Assembly: GCA_036939755.1 (NCBI GenBank)
Contig: JALLAZ010000239.1
Coordinates: 1-18,826 of the forward strand
Reading direction: 5' to 3'
Source of the DNA: Stephanodiscus triporus
Taxonomy: Eukaryota; Bacillariophyta; Thalassiosirophyceae; Thalassiosirales; Thalassiosiraceae
DNA: 18,826 nucleotides
In this document: piece after piece, positions 1-8,263 of the stretch
How positions within the stretch are numbered: position 1 is the first letter of the stretch
Layout of the letters: each line of letters starts with the position of its first letter
Translations under genes and position numbers: made by a program
The notes under the pieces: model-generated
What the model saw: the letters and a program-made list of their open reading frames with translations, nothing else
Told to the model about the DNA's origin: nothing
Database searches by the model: none

Positions 1-1
1 T

Positions 2-937
2 GCAAATCAAATCAAGAGAACTGGTATGAGGATGATAGATAACTTTGGCGAGGAAGAAGAATGGATTGATACGTCGACTAAACCAAGTAAGTTTGCCATG
101 GCGTGTGGTGAGGATCCGCTGGATCTTGCTCGATCGCTGCATGAGGCCGATCGCCGCCCGGCGTCCTCATCCACATTTCACGACATCGCCCGCAAAACGC
201 CCCAGAAGGTGAAGCATTACGTGTCCCAGACCATGAGCGATGTGTTGGACAATATCTTGCTGCTTGCCGCATCGGGGTGCCGTCGTAGAAAATACACTGC
301 AGATGCCGCACTGGAACGGAGGACCGCAAACGAAACACCGGGCCGTCCTTTTCCGACGGGGAAAAAGAGGAAGCCGACGCATCAGTTACAGTCGAATCGG
401 AATTCCCGCGCAATTCGCCGTGAGTGATGGCATCGATCTGAGTGCCTCGATCGGAGTACGGGTGAAGATGCCCAGGATGAGGACAACGTGGGAATGACTT
501 AAGCGGCTAGTGGACGGTGGTTGAACACCGAAGGAGAGATATTACTAAAAAAATGCATCCACTACAATTGTACAACACCTGCCGTCAATAATCGTGTGTG
601 TAAAGCCATGGTGCAATAACAAAAAAGGTTTGTGATAAGTGGGCACAGAAGCAGGATTGACTCACTTACCCTTACCCTTACGGTCAGAGGGAAGAGAGAG
701 TGCATCGTTCAGGAGGACACTGGCATGACGACATCGACTTGATCAGACAATGATTCGTATGCAGTTTGTGACGTGTGCTTCGACGGGGAGGTCCCGCATG
801 AGATCCAAATCATGGTTTGCGACGCCTGCAACGTCGCTGTCCACCAAATGTGCTACGGTATTGGTCATTACTTTTGCCACAATTGTACCTACTTTGAGAT
901 GGTTATTGACTATCTACTGTCGGCAAAACGCAAGTAA
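2..937 (+). CDS. PHD-finger protein, 5' end cut by the window edge, two exons visible
   Basis: Proposed exons are 2-419 and 747-937, with a 327-bp intron between (GTGAGT donor at 420, CAG acceptor at 744-746). The first exon ends in phase 1, exactly what the second exon needs, giving 202 visible residues. A complete C4HC3 PHD zinc finger lies at residues 147-186: CDVC, CDAC, HQMC and CHNC. PHD fingers bind histone tails or other chromatin ligands, so a nuclear chromatin role is inferred. The core resembles the PHD of BRPF/Jade-type proteins, but the loop before the last Cys pair is only 7 residues, shorter than usual. The N-terminal part is acidic then basic, with no domain I recognise. The frame is open to the window edge; the Met codon at 26 could also be the start. 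A GTAAGT at 86 could be another donor, so the exon 1 structure is uncertain. The stop at 935-937 lies inside the 3' end of the opposite-strand gene. Confidence 0.58.
420..746 (+). other. Proposed intron of the PHD-finger gene (gene-free stretch)
   Basis: This 327-bp stretch has stops in all three forward frames and is AT-richer than the flanking exons. It starts with a consensus GTGAGT donor and ends TGATCAG. It is the longest intron inferred in the window; the others run from 70 to 195 bp. It contains two TTACCC units in a pyrimidine-rich tract near 661-681. I see no RNA gene or ORF in it. Confidence 0.5.
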
Positions 938-2855
938 CGAAAGCCAGCATTGAAATAGTGAACATTTTTGTTCATCGTTGGTAGAGTAACGTGCAAATAA
1001 GTCCAGACCTTTGTCAACCCGCGGTTGATACAGAAAATAGTATTGAGACGGGCCATGGTAAGGTTCGTTTCTGACATTGGCAGCGGCGCTTAGCACTGTG
1101 CTGCTGTTCTCGTCCATTCCTTCTGGGATGTTGCCGAGTAATATGCTGCTATTAGATTCAGAAGCAACTCTTACTCCCCCGTTGAACATGTTGTCATCTC
1201 CCGGTATTGCAGTTTCTTTTTCGACCTCGGTTTCTTCCTTAGTACTCACTAACGTGTCCATTTCCCGCATTCGTAGCTCCTCGATGCCAACGGTGATCAA
1301 GTGTCCCATGGCCTCATCCACGCCTCTCCCGTCCAACGCGCTCGCCTCTACATGGGGGATGCCATTGCGATTACACCAAAGGAGTATAAGGAGTCTATTC
1401 GCCGCTAATTGATCCTCGGTGCGCTGCAGGGCATTGAGATAGGTCTCATCCGTCGACCACAAGGTCTCCTTCAAGGAAAAGGTAAGTCTGTCGGACTTTT
1501 TCTTCTTCATCACATCGGACTGCTCTCCAGCCGGATGTATTGTCGAATTTTCTGCGGCATATTCGTAGATAAAATCTTTCCCGTTGTACTCTCCGTCGCG
1601 CAATCCCATGACCGAGCGCCGTTTTGGCACAAAGGACTCCGTCGTTTTTCGATTCTCCAACAGATCTAGTTTGTTCGCCACGACAATGAAGGGGATGCGC
1701 TTCCTTCTGCTCGAATTTTTCATTAGTGCGAGGTTATGCGCGGTCCGGGCTCTATCCATATTGTCTTCCCTCTCCAACATATTCAACTTTTGGAGCAAAT
1801 CTGAGTGCAATTCCGTCAACAGTAAAAACGACATGCTGGACCTATCAGTTTATTTTTGCACCGCGTTGAGTTCGGGGTTAGTCCGACGACACGATTCGAG
1901 ACAAGAAGGTATGAAGGTTGGACTCACGTCGCGTCGTACACCAGCATGCATGCATCGATGTTTCGAAGTAGGGCATTCCCCGTCGGATCGTTGATATTGT
2001 TCTGCCGTGAACGTCCTGTCCGGCCGCGATATCGTTGGTGGGCCTGTTCGCTTCGCTCGTCTTCAATATTCCGAATCGAATCGGAATATTGCTTATGTTT
2101 ATTCTTTTCGCCTCTTCCGCGCTCTTGAGTCCCGTTGAGGAATCCCCAGTTGTTATACCGATGCTCGTAGTCGCTATTATTCGTCGAGGAGGACGTCGGC
2201 CGTATCGAAAGGAACTGGTAAAAGTTCGATTTCGCGTCGTACTGCGCGGGGTGTCGTTGGGGCTTCAGCGCCTCTTTGCCCACGGTATCCCAGAGCTGGA
2301 CGAGGACGTGCGACGATTCCGCGGCAGACGGACGCGAGGGGCCGTCGTCGTCGCGGCCGGGCACGGACGACGAAATCGCGGCACTGCGTTCGAAGAGCGG
2401 GTTGGCCACCTTCTTGGTGTAATAATCTGCCCCCCTGGTCCTCCTCCTCCAATGATTGTCCCTCCCATCCCCCGCAGGACCTTCGAATGTGCCGTGCGTG
2501 TAGCGTCGAAGCAACGAGGTCTTCCCCGCGCCGGCGCTCCCCAATACGATGCATTTCAGTCGCAACTCGGGGCGAACGCGGTCGTGTCGCACATCCTCTG
2601 GCGGTTGTTCGCGCCGCCGCCAGCTTCTGGAGTCTGCGCCGCCTATCATGTTGTGACATCCCCTCCTGCTGGCATCGGCATTCGGTATCGTCGGTGCAGG
2701 CTCCGAGAGAGTAACAGAATCGGCGAAAACAACCGTGCGTGGTGTAGATATGGAACTTAGCGATTCCTACTTACGATCATCGCTTCGGTGGGTTGTTCCC
2801 GCACGAGTTTTCTGGGTGGTTCCTTTTTAGCTCTCTCGTTACCCAACGGCGCCAT
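914..2855 (-). CDS. Atypical Rab/Ras-like small GTPase with large inserts, 591 residues, three exons
   Basis: Exons on the minus strand are 2855-2775, 2700-1928 and 1835-914, with introns of 74 and 92 bp (GTAAGT and GTGAGT donors, AG acceptors) that keep frame. The G domain is recognisable by the P-loop GSAGAGKTS (residues 81-89), G3 WDTVGKE (164-170), the beta-strand ACMLVYDAT ending at 285, G4 NKLD (339-342) and G5 EASAL (about 448). The order and spacing of the conserved blocks is Rab/Ras-like. Charged, low-complexity inserts of roughly 110 residues after G3 and 105 residues between G4 and G5 make it about three times the usual 200 residues. G3 carries V and K where Rabs usually have A and Q (WDTAGQE), so intrinsic hydrolysis may be altered. 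The C terminus ends CRQ, with no CC, CxC or CaaX prenylation motif. Exon 1 is supported by an ATG, an upstream in-frame stop and a strong donor. An intronless start at 2649 is the alternative. Confidence 0.8.
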
Positions 2856-2887
2856 GATCAGGTCAATCGCAGTCCCTTAAAAAAGAG
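2856..2887. promoter_or_regulatory. 32-bp divergent intergenic gap
   Basis: Only 32 bp separate the proposed start codon of the Rab-like gene (minus, 2855) from that of the BTB gene (plus, 2888). No TATA box is evident. Both transcripts must either have extremely short leaders or overlap at their 5' ends. If the BTB protein instead starts at its second Met codon (2933), the gap is 77 bp. Confidence 0.5.
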
Positions 2888-3249
2888 ATGATCCCATCCA
2901 TCACCATCCCCCCCTCCGCCAGAGAGGCCGCGATGGAGACGAAGGAGGAGGTCATGAGGGCGTTCCAATCCCTCTATTCTCAGGTCAGCTGCACCGACCT
3001 TTCGGCGATGAAGCAGATCGCCGACTGCGTCCCCCTCAACGGCGGCGGGGGGGACGTCACGTTGGACTGGAGGGCGGACCCGTTCCATTCCAAAAGCGAT
3101 CTGACGCTTAACATCTACGACGGGAAGGAGGACGGCCAGCCCACGCCCTATTACGCGCACACGCTGCTGCTTGTGCAGGGGGGGAGGAGGTCGGCGTTCG
3201 TCGCCGAGCAGGTGAGGGGTCAGCGGAGGAGGGCCAGGAACAACAACAA

Positions 3250-3284
<35 letters not shown>

Positions 3285-4855
3285 ACAACAACAACGGCGA
3301 TGGATTCGGAAGAAGGGCCTACGACATGCTGCGACAGAACAGCAATGCCAGCAGCGAGAGCAAGGGAAGCGGCGTCGCCGAATACGTCGTGGACGTCCAC
3401 GTCCCGGCCCTCGCGGCTCGACATGTGCCGGTATTTCTGGACTACGTGTACGGCTCGTCTTTGAGGCTCACCACGTCCAACGCGCCCCCGTTGCGGTACC
3501 TTTCCAACCGATTCGATTGCCGCGACCTGCACAGGGAGGTGACGTCCGTCTTCATACCTCGAGACCTAACCCTCGGCGCCGCGCCGCGGTACTGCGCGAT
3601 GGCGGACGAGTTGAAGGATTACGAGTTGCGGGACAGGGCCATACGGATGATGGCGGAGCGGTTCGAGAAAATCCGCGTCGACACGCTCAGGTGCATGGAG
3701 CCCCGGCTGATGAGGAGGCTCCTGCAATGCGAGCGCCTGGGAGTCGGGAGCGAAAGCCTGAGCCTTACCGTGGCGCGATACCTGCGACTCATGGACTGCG
3801 GCGCGTCGCCCGACGACGTCGATCGTTCCGCCGCCTCCGCGACCGACGACGGCGGGAGGGGCGGAGATGGCGATCGGACTTCGCCGTCGTCGCTTTCCGA
3901 CGAGGATTTCTACTGGCTCACGCACTGCCAGATCATGCCCAAAATCTCGCCGAGGGAGGCGCTCTTCTACTACGCCTACGGCGCACGGTATCCCCGCGTG
4001 ATGAGCGAGGTCGGATCGGGGTCGCTCAAGTCCCGCTGCCTCGCCGCCTGCTCGGACGGGGGCTGGGCGATCGAAAGGCTGGCATCCCACGTGGAGCGCG
4101 GGGGAGATTCCATGAACGATCCCCTCGACGCATACGTGAATTTGGACGCGAATATGAAGGTGGACTTGCTGGAATCGATGATAGTGGGAGCGAGGAGGTC
4201 GATAGCGGAGAAGGAGAAGCAATCCGTCCGTCGCGAGGAAGTGGACCGAGAGGCGCGGCTGTCGGACGAAATCATGTACAAGAGCAACGAGGAGATCTCG
4301 GCGTCCTCTGCCGGCCACGATGGCAGTGTCTCGAAGGCGATTGTTCACGGCTGCGGCGTTGCTCCCGCCAACGGCATTTATCTCTCCACCACGAGCAATG
4401 GTCGGGCGACGAAGGCCGAGAAGGATACTACCCCAGCTGGACATCGCCATCGTCGTCGCGGCGATGCCGACGGCGACGTTGTTGTTGTCTACGAACGGGA
4501 AGCCGTGTGGAACGGGCGACGGGTCACTTTCCTGCTGTATCCCGTGACCTCGGGGCAGTTCTATTTGCAGTACAAATTGGGAGTTAGGCCTCACGACGAT
4601 AATAACGACAATCGCGAGACCGCTACGACGAAGACGAGGGTGTTGTACACTTCGCCGAAGATCGTAGTGGGTGACGCGAGCGTCGGTCGCTGCGTTGTCA
4701 TACCCGAGCATGAGTGGGAGTTGGAAGGCGACGACGCGTTCGAGGGATTTCGCCCGCCTCCGCAGTTCGTGGGGAGGGTGGAACGGCCCGCGGCGTTGAT
4801 ATGTAATAATAGTCTCGTTGATTCCCCGCCTGAGAGGGGTGGTTGGGCCAAATGA
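2888..4855 (+). CDS. BTB/POZ-domain protein, 655 residues, single exon
   Basis: A long GC-rich intronless frame. Residues 69-245 have the layout of a BTB/POZ fold: SDLTLNIYDG, then YYAHTLLL (the usual HKxxL position), then VDVHVPAL, FLDYVYGSSL, and a helix near 235-255. A helical segment follows that resembles the BACK-like region after many BTB domains. BTB domains mediate dimerisation and often recruit cullin-3 ubiquitin ligase, but no Kelch, MATH or other substrate domain is visible, so that role is only a possibility. A pure Asn/Ser tract (residues 118-136) sits inside the BTB region and probably loops out. The C-terminal third (about 535-640) looks like a small beta-rich domain I do not recognise. 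The frame starts 32 bp from the divergent GTPase; the Met codon at 2933 is an alternative start. Confidence 0.8.
3239..3295 (+). repeat. In-frame AAC/AGC codon microsatellite encoding Asn/Ser
   Basis: Nineteen consecutive AAC or AGC codons inside the BTB gene encode Asn runs flanking alternating Ser-Asn. All third positions are C. This is a trinucleotide/hexanucleotide slippage repeat that can change length without breaking frame. Confidence 0.95.
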
Positions 4856-5025
4856 ACGAGTTCGACCCAGTGGAGAAATACCCGTATTATTAGACCGCTC
4901 TCTCTATGCCCCATAACATGTAGAATAAGTACCTTAACACAAATGTATTACCATCCCACTTTAGTTAGTCTATTCCTAGTTCGAAGCTTCATCACCGCTT
5001 TCATGACCTGACAATACACCTCCTC
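4856..5025. other. Short convergent intergenic region
   Basis: These 170 bp lie between two convergent stop codons (BTB gene and metallopeptidase gene) and must hold both 3' UTRs. The stretch is AT-rich with no ORF. I see no distinct terminator or RNA structure. Confidence 0.6.
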
Positions 5026-6969
5026 TCACATATTACCTTCGATGCCCCAAATACGCCCTAACATGGCATATGCTCGTGGGTCATGTTCTTTTATCTGAGA
5101 CCTGTTGAACGGATACCACTTATTATGCTCTTCCTCGTCTAGTCCACCTAAAAATGCCACGCTCAGCTCTGCAAAGTATTCCATTTGGTTCTCGCATGCA
5201 TATGCCTTGCATCTTGGGCCCTGTGGACCATGAACGCGTACGCAATCGTACAGTCCATCTTCCATTGCCTTATTGTAGACATCAATAATTTCTTTGTTGT
5301 CATAGCCATCTTCGACGAATTTGGAATGCCAAGCGTGACTAAGCTCGTGCAGTATGAGACCGCCTGCCCCCCAAAGATCGCAGTCAGAGAGGTAATGCCT
5401 CGCGTCGAAAAATTCGACACCGCCGCATTTCGCGGGGCTCATTCCATTTTTTTTTAGCCATCCCGATCCAGGATGGAAACACGCGTCCCGAGCTATAATG
5501 GGCGACAATTTAGGACCGTAGCTCTGGGATTTGTTTATCCAAATGGGCGTGCACTTTTTCAGCTTCGCCCGTGCTTCGGGGGGCAAAGAAAGAGACGCAG
5601 CCATCAAGTCTAACTCGAATCGCAAACGTAGAAGATTTCGCCCATTTTTAGGCAAGGCCATGTCGGAGGGAAAACATCCCGGTTCGATACGACAAGGCCA
5701 GCCCCCCAGAATGACTTCATCGTAATGTTTCGCAGTTGTGTCAAGCGGAGTGGAATCGAGGATAGAGACGCACGCAGAAATTGTTAATGCCGCGTCATCA
5801 AAAAAATGATTGTTGTCGTGTGGTGGTGACTTAAGTGGGGCAGAATCGTCAGTCGTTGTTGCGACAAATGCAGGTGCACGGCGTGTCTTTGCGCTCATCA
5901 TATCGCGTAAGAATGGCACAGCCTGGAAGAAATTATTGGAGCAGCAAAGATCCTTTGATGGAGTATCGTTGCCTTTTGTTTCCAATTCGCGTTTTCCATT
6001 TGTATTGGGATTCTTTCTGACGTATTGGATAGTTACGAGCTGCAATAGATGCTCCTCATCATGGCTATCGTCGTCGCTCTCGTCATCACTTTCTTCTGCT
6101 TTGCCTTCAAAGCTACGTTTACCTCCATCACTTTCCACTACAGAATCGTCTGCTTTAGAGTTGTCGTCACTTTCTTCTTTTTTGCCTTTGAGGCTACGTT
6201 CACCTCCGTCACTTTCCACTACAGTATCGTCTGCTCCAGAGTTGTCATCTTTGTCCTTCATTGTTTTTGGCATCGGAACAGGACGATATCCCCCCACGAC
6301 CAAATATTTCTCCCACACGGAGTCAACCTCTTTATTGTCGGAGTTCTTCACTCTGCGCAGAAAATATGTCATCCCGTTGTCACAGACTACTATCGGATCA
6401 TTTCCATGACCCTCGGCAATTGTGTCACTGTGGCCATACTCGACCCTACGGCAAAAGACAAAGGCGTGGCCTGGGAAAGTATTCTCGATACGATCATTTC
6501 TATTGACAAATAATGTAGCATTGCGATAGGGACGCATCCGGCGAAAGTGGTGAGGGATACCAGCTGCATTTATCCAACACAAGAACAAGTCCTCGTCATC
6601 AGTAGGCGGCCCGCCTTGCAAATGACTTTCAGTTGCCTCCTCTTTTAGCAGATATCGAATGGCCATCCTAATTTTTTCATGGTTCGATGAGATTTTTGGG
6701 TCGGATTTAAGCAATCCTGACTGATACGCGGCGGATGCCTCACGGGGAGTAGAGTAGGTGGGCGCTAAGCCGGAGTCCTCTTCCCCCGCGCTCGATGCAC
6801 CAACGTTGCCATCGTTATCATCACCTGCGAGAAGTGTCCAGTTGGGCGAAGACAACGCGTGGGATGTCGCTAGGGCGGATTGTGCGATTGAAGCCATGTT
6901 GAAAGAGATTTGAGTGCCTACCAGGCACGGTGGAAGATCGGCAGTTGAAGGGACGACGCTGCTCTTCAT
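5026..6969 (-). CDS. pVHL-beta-like domain fused to HExxH zinc metallopeptidase, 647 residues
   Basis: A single-exon frame; a stop codon directly precedes the first Met, and Met25 is a second possible start. The C-terminal half holds a zincin signature: HELSH at residues 541-545 with catalytic Glu542, then MEYFAELS (596-603), whose Glu601 or Glu597 would be the third zinc ligand, and YPFNR (619-623) plus DPRAY (630-634). This arrangement matches a family of uncharacterised gluzincin-like peptidases in fungi, bacteria and protists. The N-terminal half (about 128-230) resembles the beta domain of pVHL: CWINAAGIPHHF, then ENTFPGHAFVF. A Lys/Asp/Ser-rich linker with a two-copy 27-residue repeat joins the two. 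No signal peptide is seen, so an intracellular location is likely. Substrate and partners are unknown. The zinc motif is firm; the VHL-like call is weaker. Confidence 0.8.
   Translation of the reverse strand: MKSSVVPSTADLPPCLVGTQISFNMASIAQSALATSHALSSPNWTLLAGDDNDGNVGASSAGEEDSGLAPTYSTPREASAAYQSGLLKSDPKISSNHEKIRMAIRYLLKEEATESHLQGGPPTDDEDLFLCWINAAGIPHHFRRMRPYRNATLFVNRNDRIENTFPGHAFVFCRRVEYGHSDTIAEGHGNDPIVVCDNGMTYFLRRVKNSDNKEVDSVWEKYLVVGGYRPVPMPKTMKDKDDNSGADDTVVESDGGERSLKGKKEESDDNSKADDSVVESDGGKRSFEGKAEESDDESDDDSHDEEHLLQLVTIQYVRKNPNTNGKRELETKGNDTPSKDLCCSNNFFQAVPFLRDMMSAKTRRAPAFVATTTDDSAPLKSPPHDNNHFFDDAALTISACVSILDSTPLDTTAKHYDEVILGGWPCRIEPGCFPSDMALPKNGRNLLRLRFELDLMAASLSLPPEARAKLKKCTPIWINKSQSYGPKLSPIIARDACFHPGSGWLKKNGMSPAKCGGVEFFDARHYLSDCDLWGAGGLILHELSHAWHSKFVEDGYDNKEIIDVYNKAMEDGLYDCVRVHGPQGPRCKAYACENQMEYFAELSVAFLGGLDEEEHNKWYPFNRSQIKEHDPRAYAMLGRIWGIEGNM
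6088..6249 (-). repeat. 81-bp tandem duplication (27-residue acidic repeat, two copies)
   Basis: Residues 241-267 and 268-294 of the metallopeptidase fusion are tandem copies sharing VVESDGG at the same place, with conservative changes elsewhere. A partial acidic continuation (DDESDDDSHDEE) follows. Length is exactly three times 27, so the frame is kept. The copies have diverged, so the duplication is not recent. Confidence 0.9.
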
Positions 6970-7111
6970 TCATGAGGCTGATGTGCTTTTTTGTGTACCC
7001 ATACTTCTTGGGCGTCATTTTTTTGTGTTTTGTGCAAACTTTTTGAGGTGATGGCCAGACTCGCACTGGAAATTGATTGCCCGGAGAGAAAACAGTATCG
7101 TACGATACGAC

Positions 7112-7297
7112 ATGGTAATGTTGCAGCCACGTGGGTGCACCAACAACATTAAAAAGGGAGGCGTTTGTTGGAGGCACGGTTTGAAGTTCGCCAGCGGAGA
7201 TGCAAATGATGGATGGGAAAGATCTGTTGATAATGACACTTTGTCCAGAGTTCGAGGAATAATAACAGATTGCATCAAGGAGTTGAACTATTTATGA
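7112..7297 (+). CDS. Possible 61-residue protein or relic exon with one EsV-1-7-like cysteine motif
   Basis: The plus-strand frame is open from 7052; its first ATG is at 7112. It contains GCTNNIKKGGVCWRHG, which fits C-x9-C-x2-H, the last three ligand positions of the EsV-1-7 motif (C-x4-C-x9-C-x2-H) found in multiple copies in stramenopile proteins. The first Cys of the motif is Leu here and only one copy is present. The remainder is a short acidic tail ending at TGA 7295-7297, overlapping the stop of the convergent AAA gene by 10 bp. It could be a tiny gene, the last exon of a gene with an undetected first exon, or a degraded copy. Placement between two minus-strand genes preserves the strand alternation of the locus, which mildly favours a real unit. 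Confidence 0.35.
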   Translation: MVMLQPRGCTNNIKKGGVCWRHGLKFASGDANDGWERSVDNDTLSRVRGIITDCIKELNYL

Positions 7298-8253
7298 TTA
7301 TTATTCCTCTCGAATGTAGTATACTCATGCAATACATCAGCACTCGACAGGATGGGCATTTTATCACCAAGTGTTATTTCCAACGTCCGCATGAGAGATT
7401 TCAAATGACTTTCTGCGGTCGTTTTGCTCGAGAGAGTCCCATCTCCTTCCGAAGGACTTTCCATCATTATTGTTCGCATCACGTTGACTGCCGATTCCCT
7501 ACACGAACCGACGATTTCTGCACCGGTCATCAAGCCGCTGACCTCATCACTAGCTAAAATATCTACATTGAAGTATTTCCCAACACAATCGGGTGAGAGC
7601 GGACCCGCGTCCGCCGCTGTCTCACTTGCCTCGTTGTCGGAATGGGAGTAGTATGCAAAGAAAGCATCGCGCCACCTATCACACTCCATCAGCAGGATTG
7701 TCTTCCTCCCAGCTACATCCTGCTGAGGGATGTAAACAACTCGATCGAACCTTCTAGGATGCAAAAGCGGGGCGTCGAGCGCTCCTGGTCTGTTAGTCAC
7801 GCCAAGGACGAGCACCCCGTCCTCCGCCGATCCGTCGACACCGTCCATCTTGTTTAGGAACGTGGACAGCACACGCGCCTCCACAGACGATCCACGTCCC
7901 ATGCCATGCCCGCGTCGATCACCGCCGCCGCCACCGCCATCGACTATCTCGTCAATCTCGTCAAAGAAGAGCACACACGGCGCCGCCGACCTTGCTAAAT
8001 CGAACGCATGCCTGATTGCGGCCTCGGCGTCGCCAACGTAGGATGGGGAGTACATGTCAGCAGGTCCCAACGACAGGAAGGCGACGCCGGCCGCGCCGGC
8101 GGCAGCCCTCGCAAGCAAAGTCTTCCCGCATCCTGGCGGCCCATGTAGAAGGACGCCACGGGGGGGGGACAGTTCTAGCGCCTCGAACGCGCTCCAGCGC
8201 GTCCTCGGCCACTCGATTGACTCACAAAGCACACGCTTTGCCTCCCCCGGCAT
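7288..8253 (-). CDS. CDC48/AFG2-type AAA ATPase, single domain, apparently N-terminally truncated, 321 residues
   Basis: A complete AAA core is visible: Walker A GPPGCGKT (38-45), pore-loop region SYVGDAE (71-77), Walker B VLFFDEID (94-101), sensor 1 GVTNRP (151-156), and the arginine-finger region PRRFDR (166-171), where the usual RPGR reads HPRR. This places it with the type II AAA unfoldases (CDC48, AFG2/SPATA5, NVL, PEX6). The protein begins at MPGEAKRVL, a few residues inside the start of a normal AAA domain, so the N-domain and a first AAA ring seen in most relatives are absent. A stop codon lies in frame two codons upstream and I find no upstream exon, so truncation is real in this sequence. 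A Gly-rich loop (107-111) follows Walker B. The C-terminal tail is divergent. Whether it is an active hexamer, a partner subunit or a decaying copy is open. Confidence 0.85.
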   Translation of the reverse strand: MPGEAKRVLCESIEWPRTRWSAFEALELSPPRGVLLHGPPGCGKTLLARAAAGAAGVAFLSLGPADMYSPSYVGDAEAAIRHAFDLARSAAPCVLFFDEIDEIVDGGGGGGDRRGHGMGRGSSVEARVLSTFLNKMDGVDGSAEDGVLVLGVTNRPGALDAPLLHPRRFDRVVYIPQQDVAGRKTILLMECDRWRDAFFAYYSHSDNEASETAADAGPLSPDCVGKYFNVDILASDEVSGLMTGAEIVGSCRESAVNVMRTIMMESPSEGDGTLSSKTTAESHLKSLMRTLEITLGDKMPILSSADVLHEYTTFERNNNHK

Positions 8254-8263
8254 CGGTTGTTAC

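Noticed and set aside
661..681. TTACCC units resembling telomeric repeat
   Set aside because: Only two exact copies within a pyrimidine-rich intron; too few for a telomeric relic.
750..953. ATG-started plus frame across the PHD exon
   Set aside because: It is a shadow frame; the C4HC3 ligands appear only in the frame beginning after the acceptor at 746.
2035..2760. 241-codon plus-strand open frame opposite the GTPase exon 2
   Set aside because: The minus strand carries all the G motifs; the plus frame is Arg/Pro/Gly-rich with no domain.
3517..4587. 356-codon plus-strand frame inside the BTB gene
   Set aside because: Arg/Gly-rich +1 shadow of the BTB frame, without domain or start context.
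3566..4711. 381-codon minus-strand open frame opposite the BTB gene
   Set aside because: It is antisense to a clear coding gene, its translation is low-complexity, and strong G/C bias at third codon positions explains the lack of stops.
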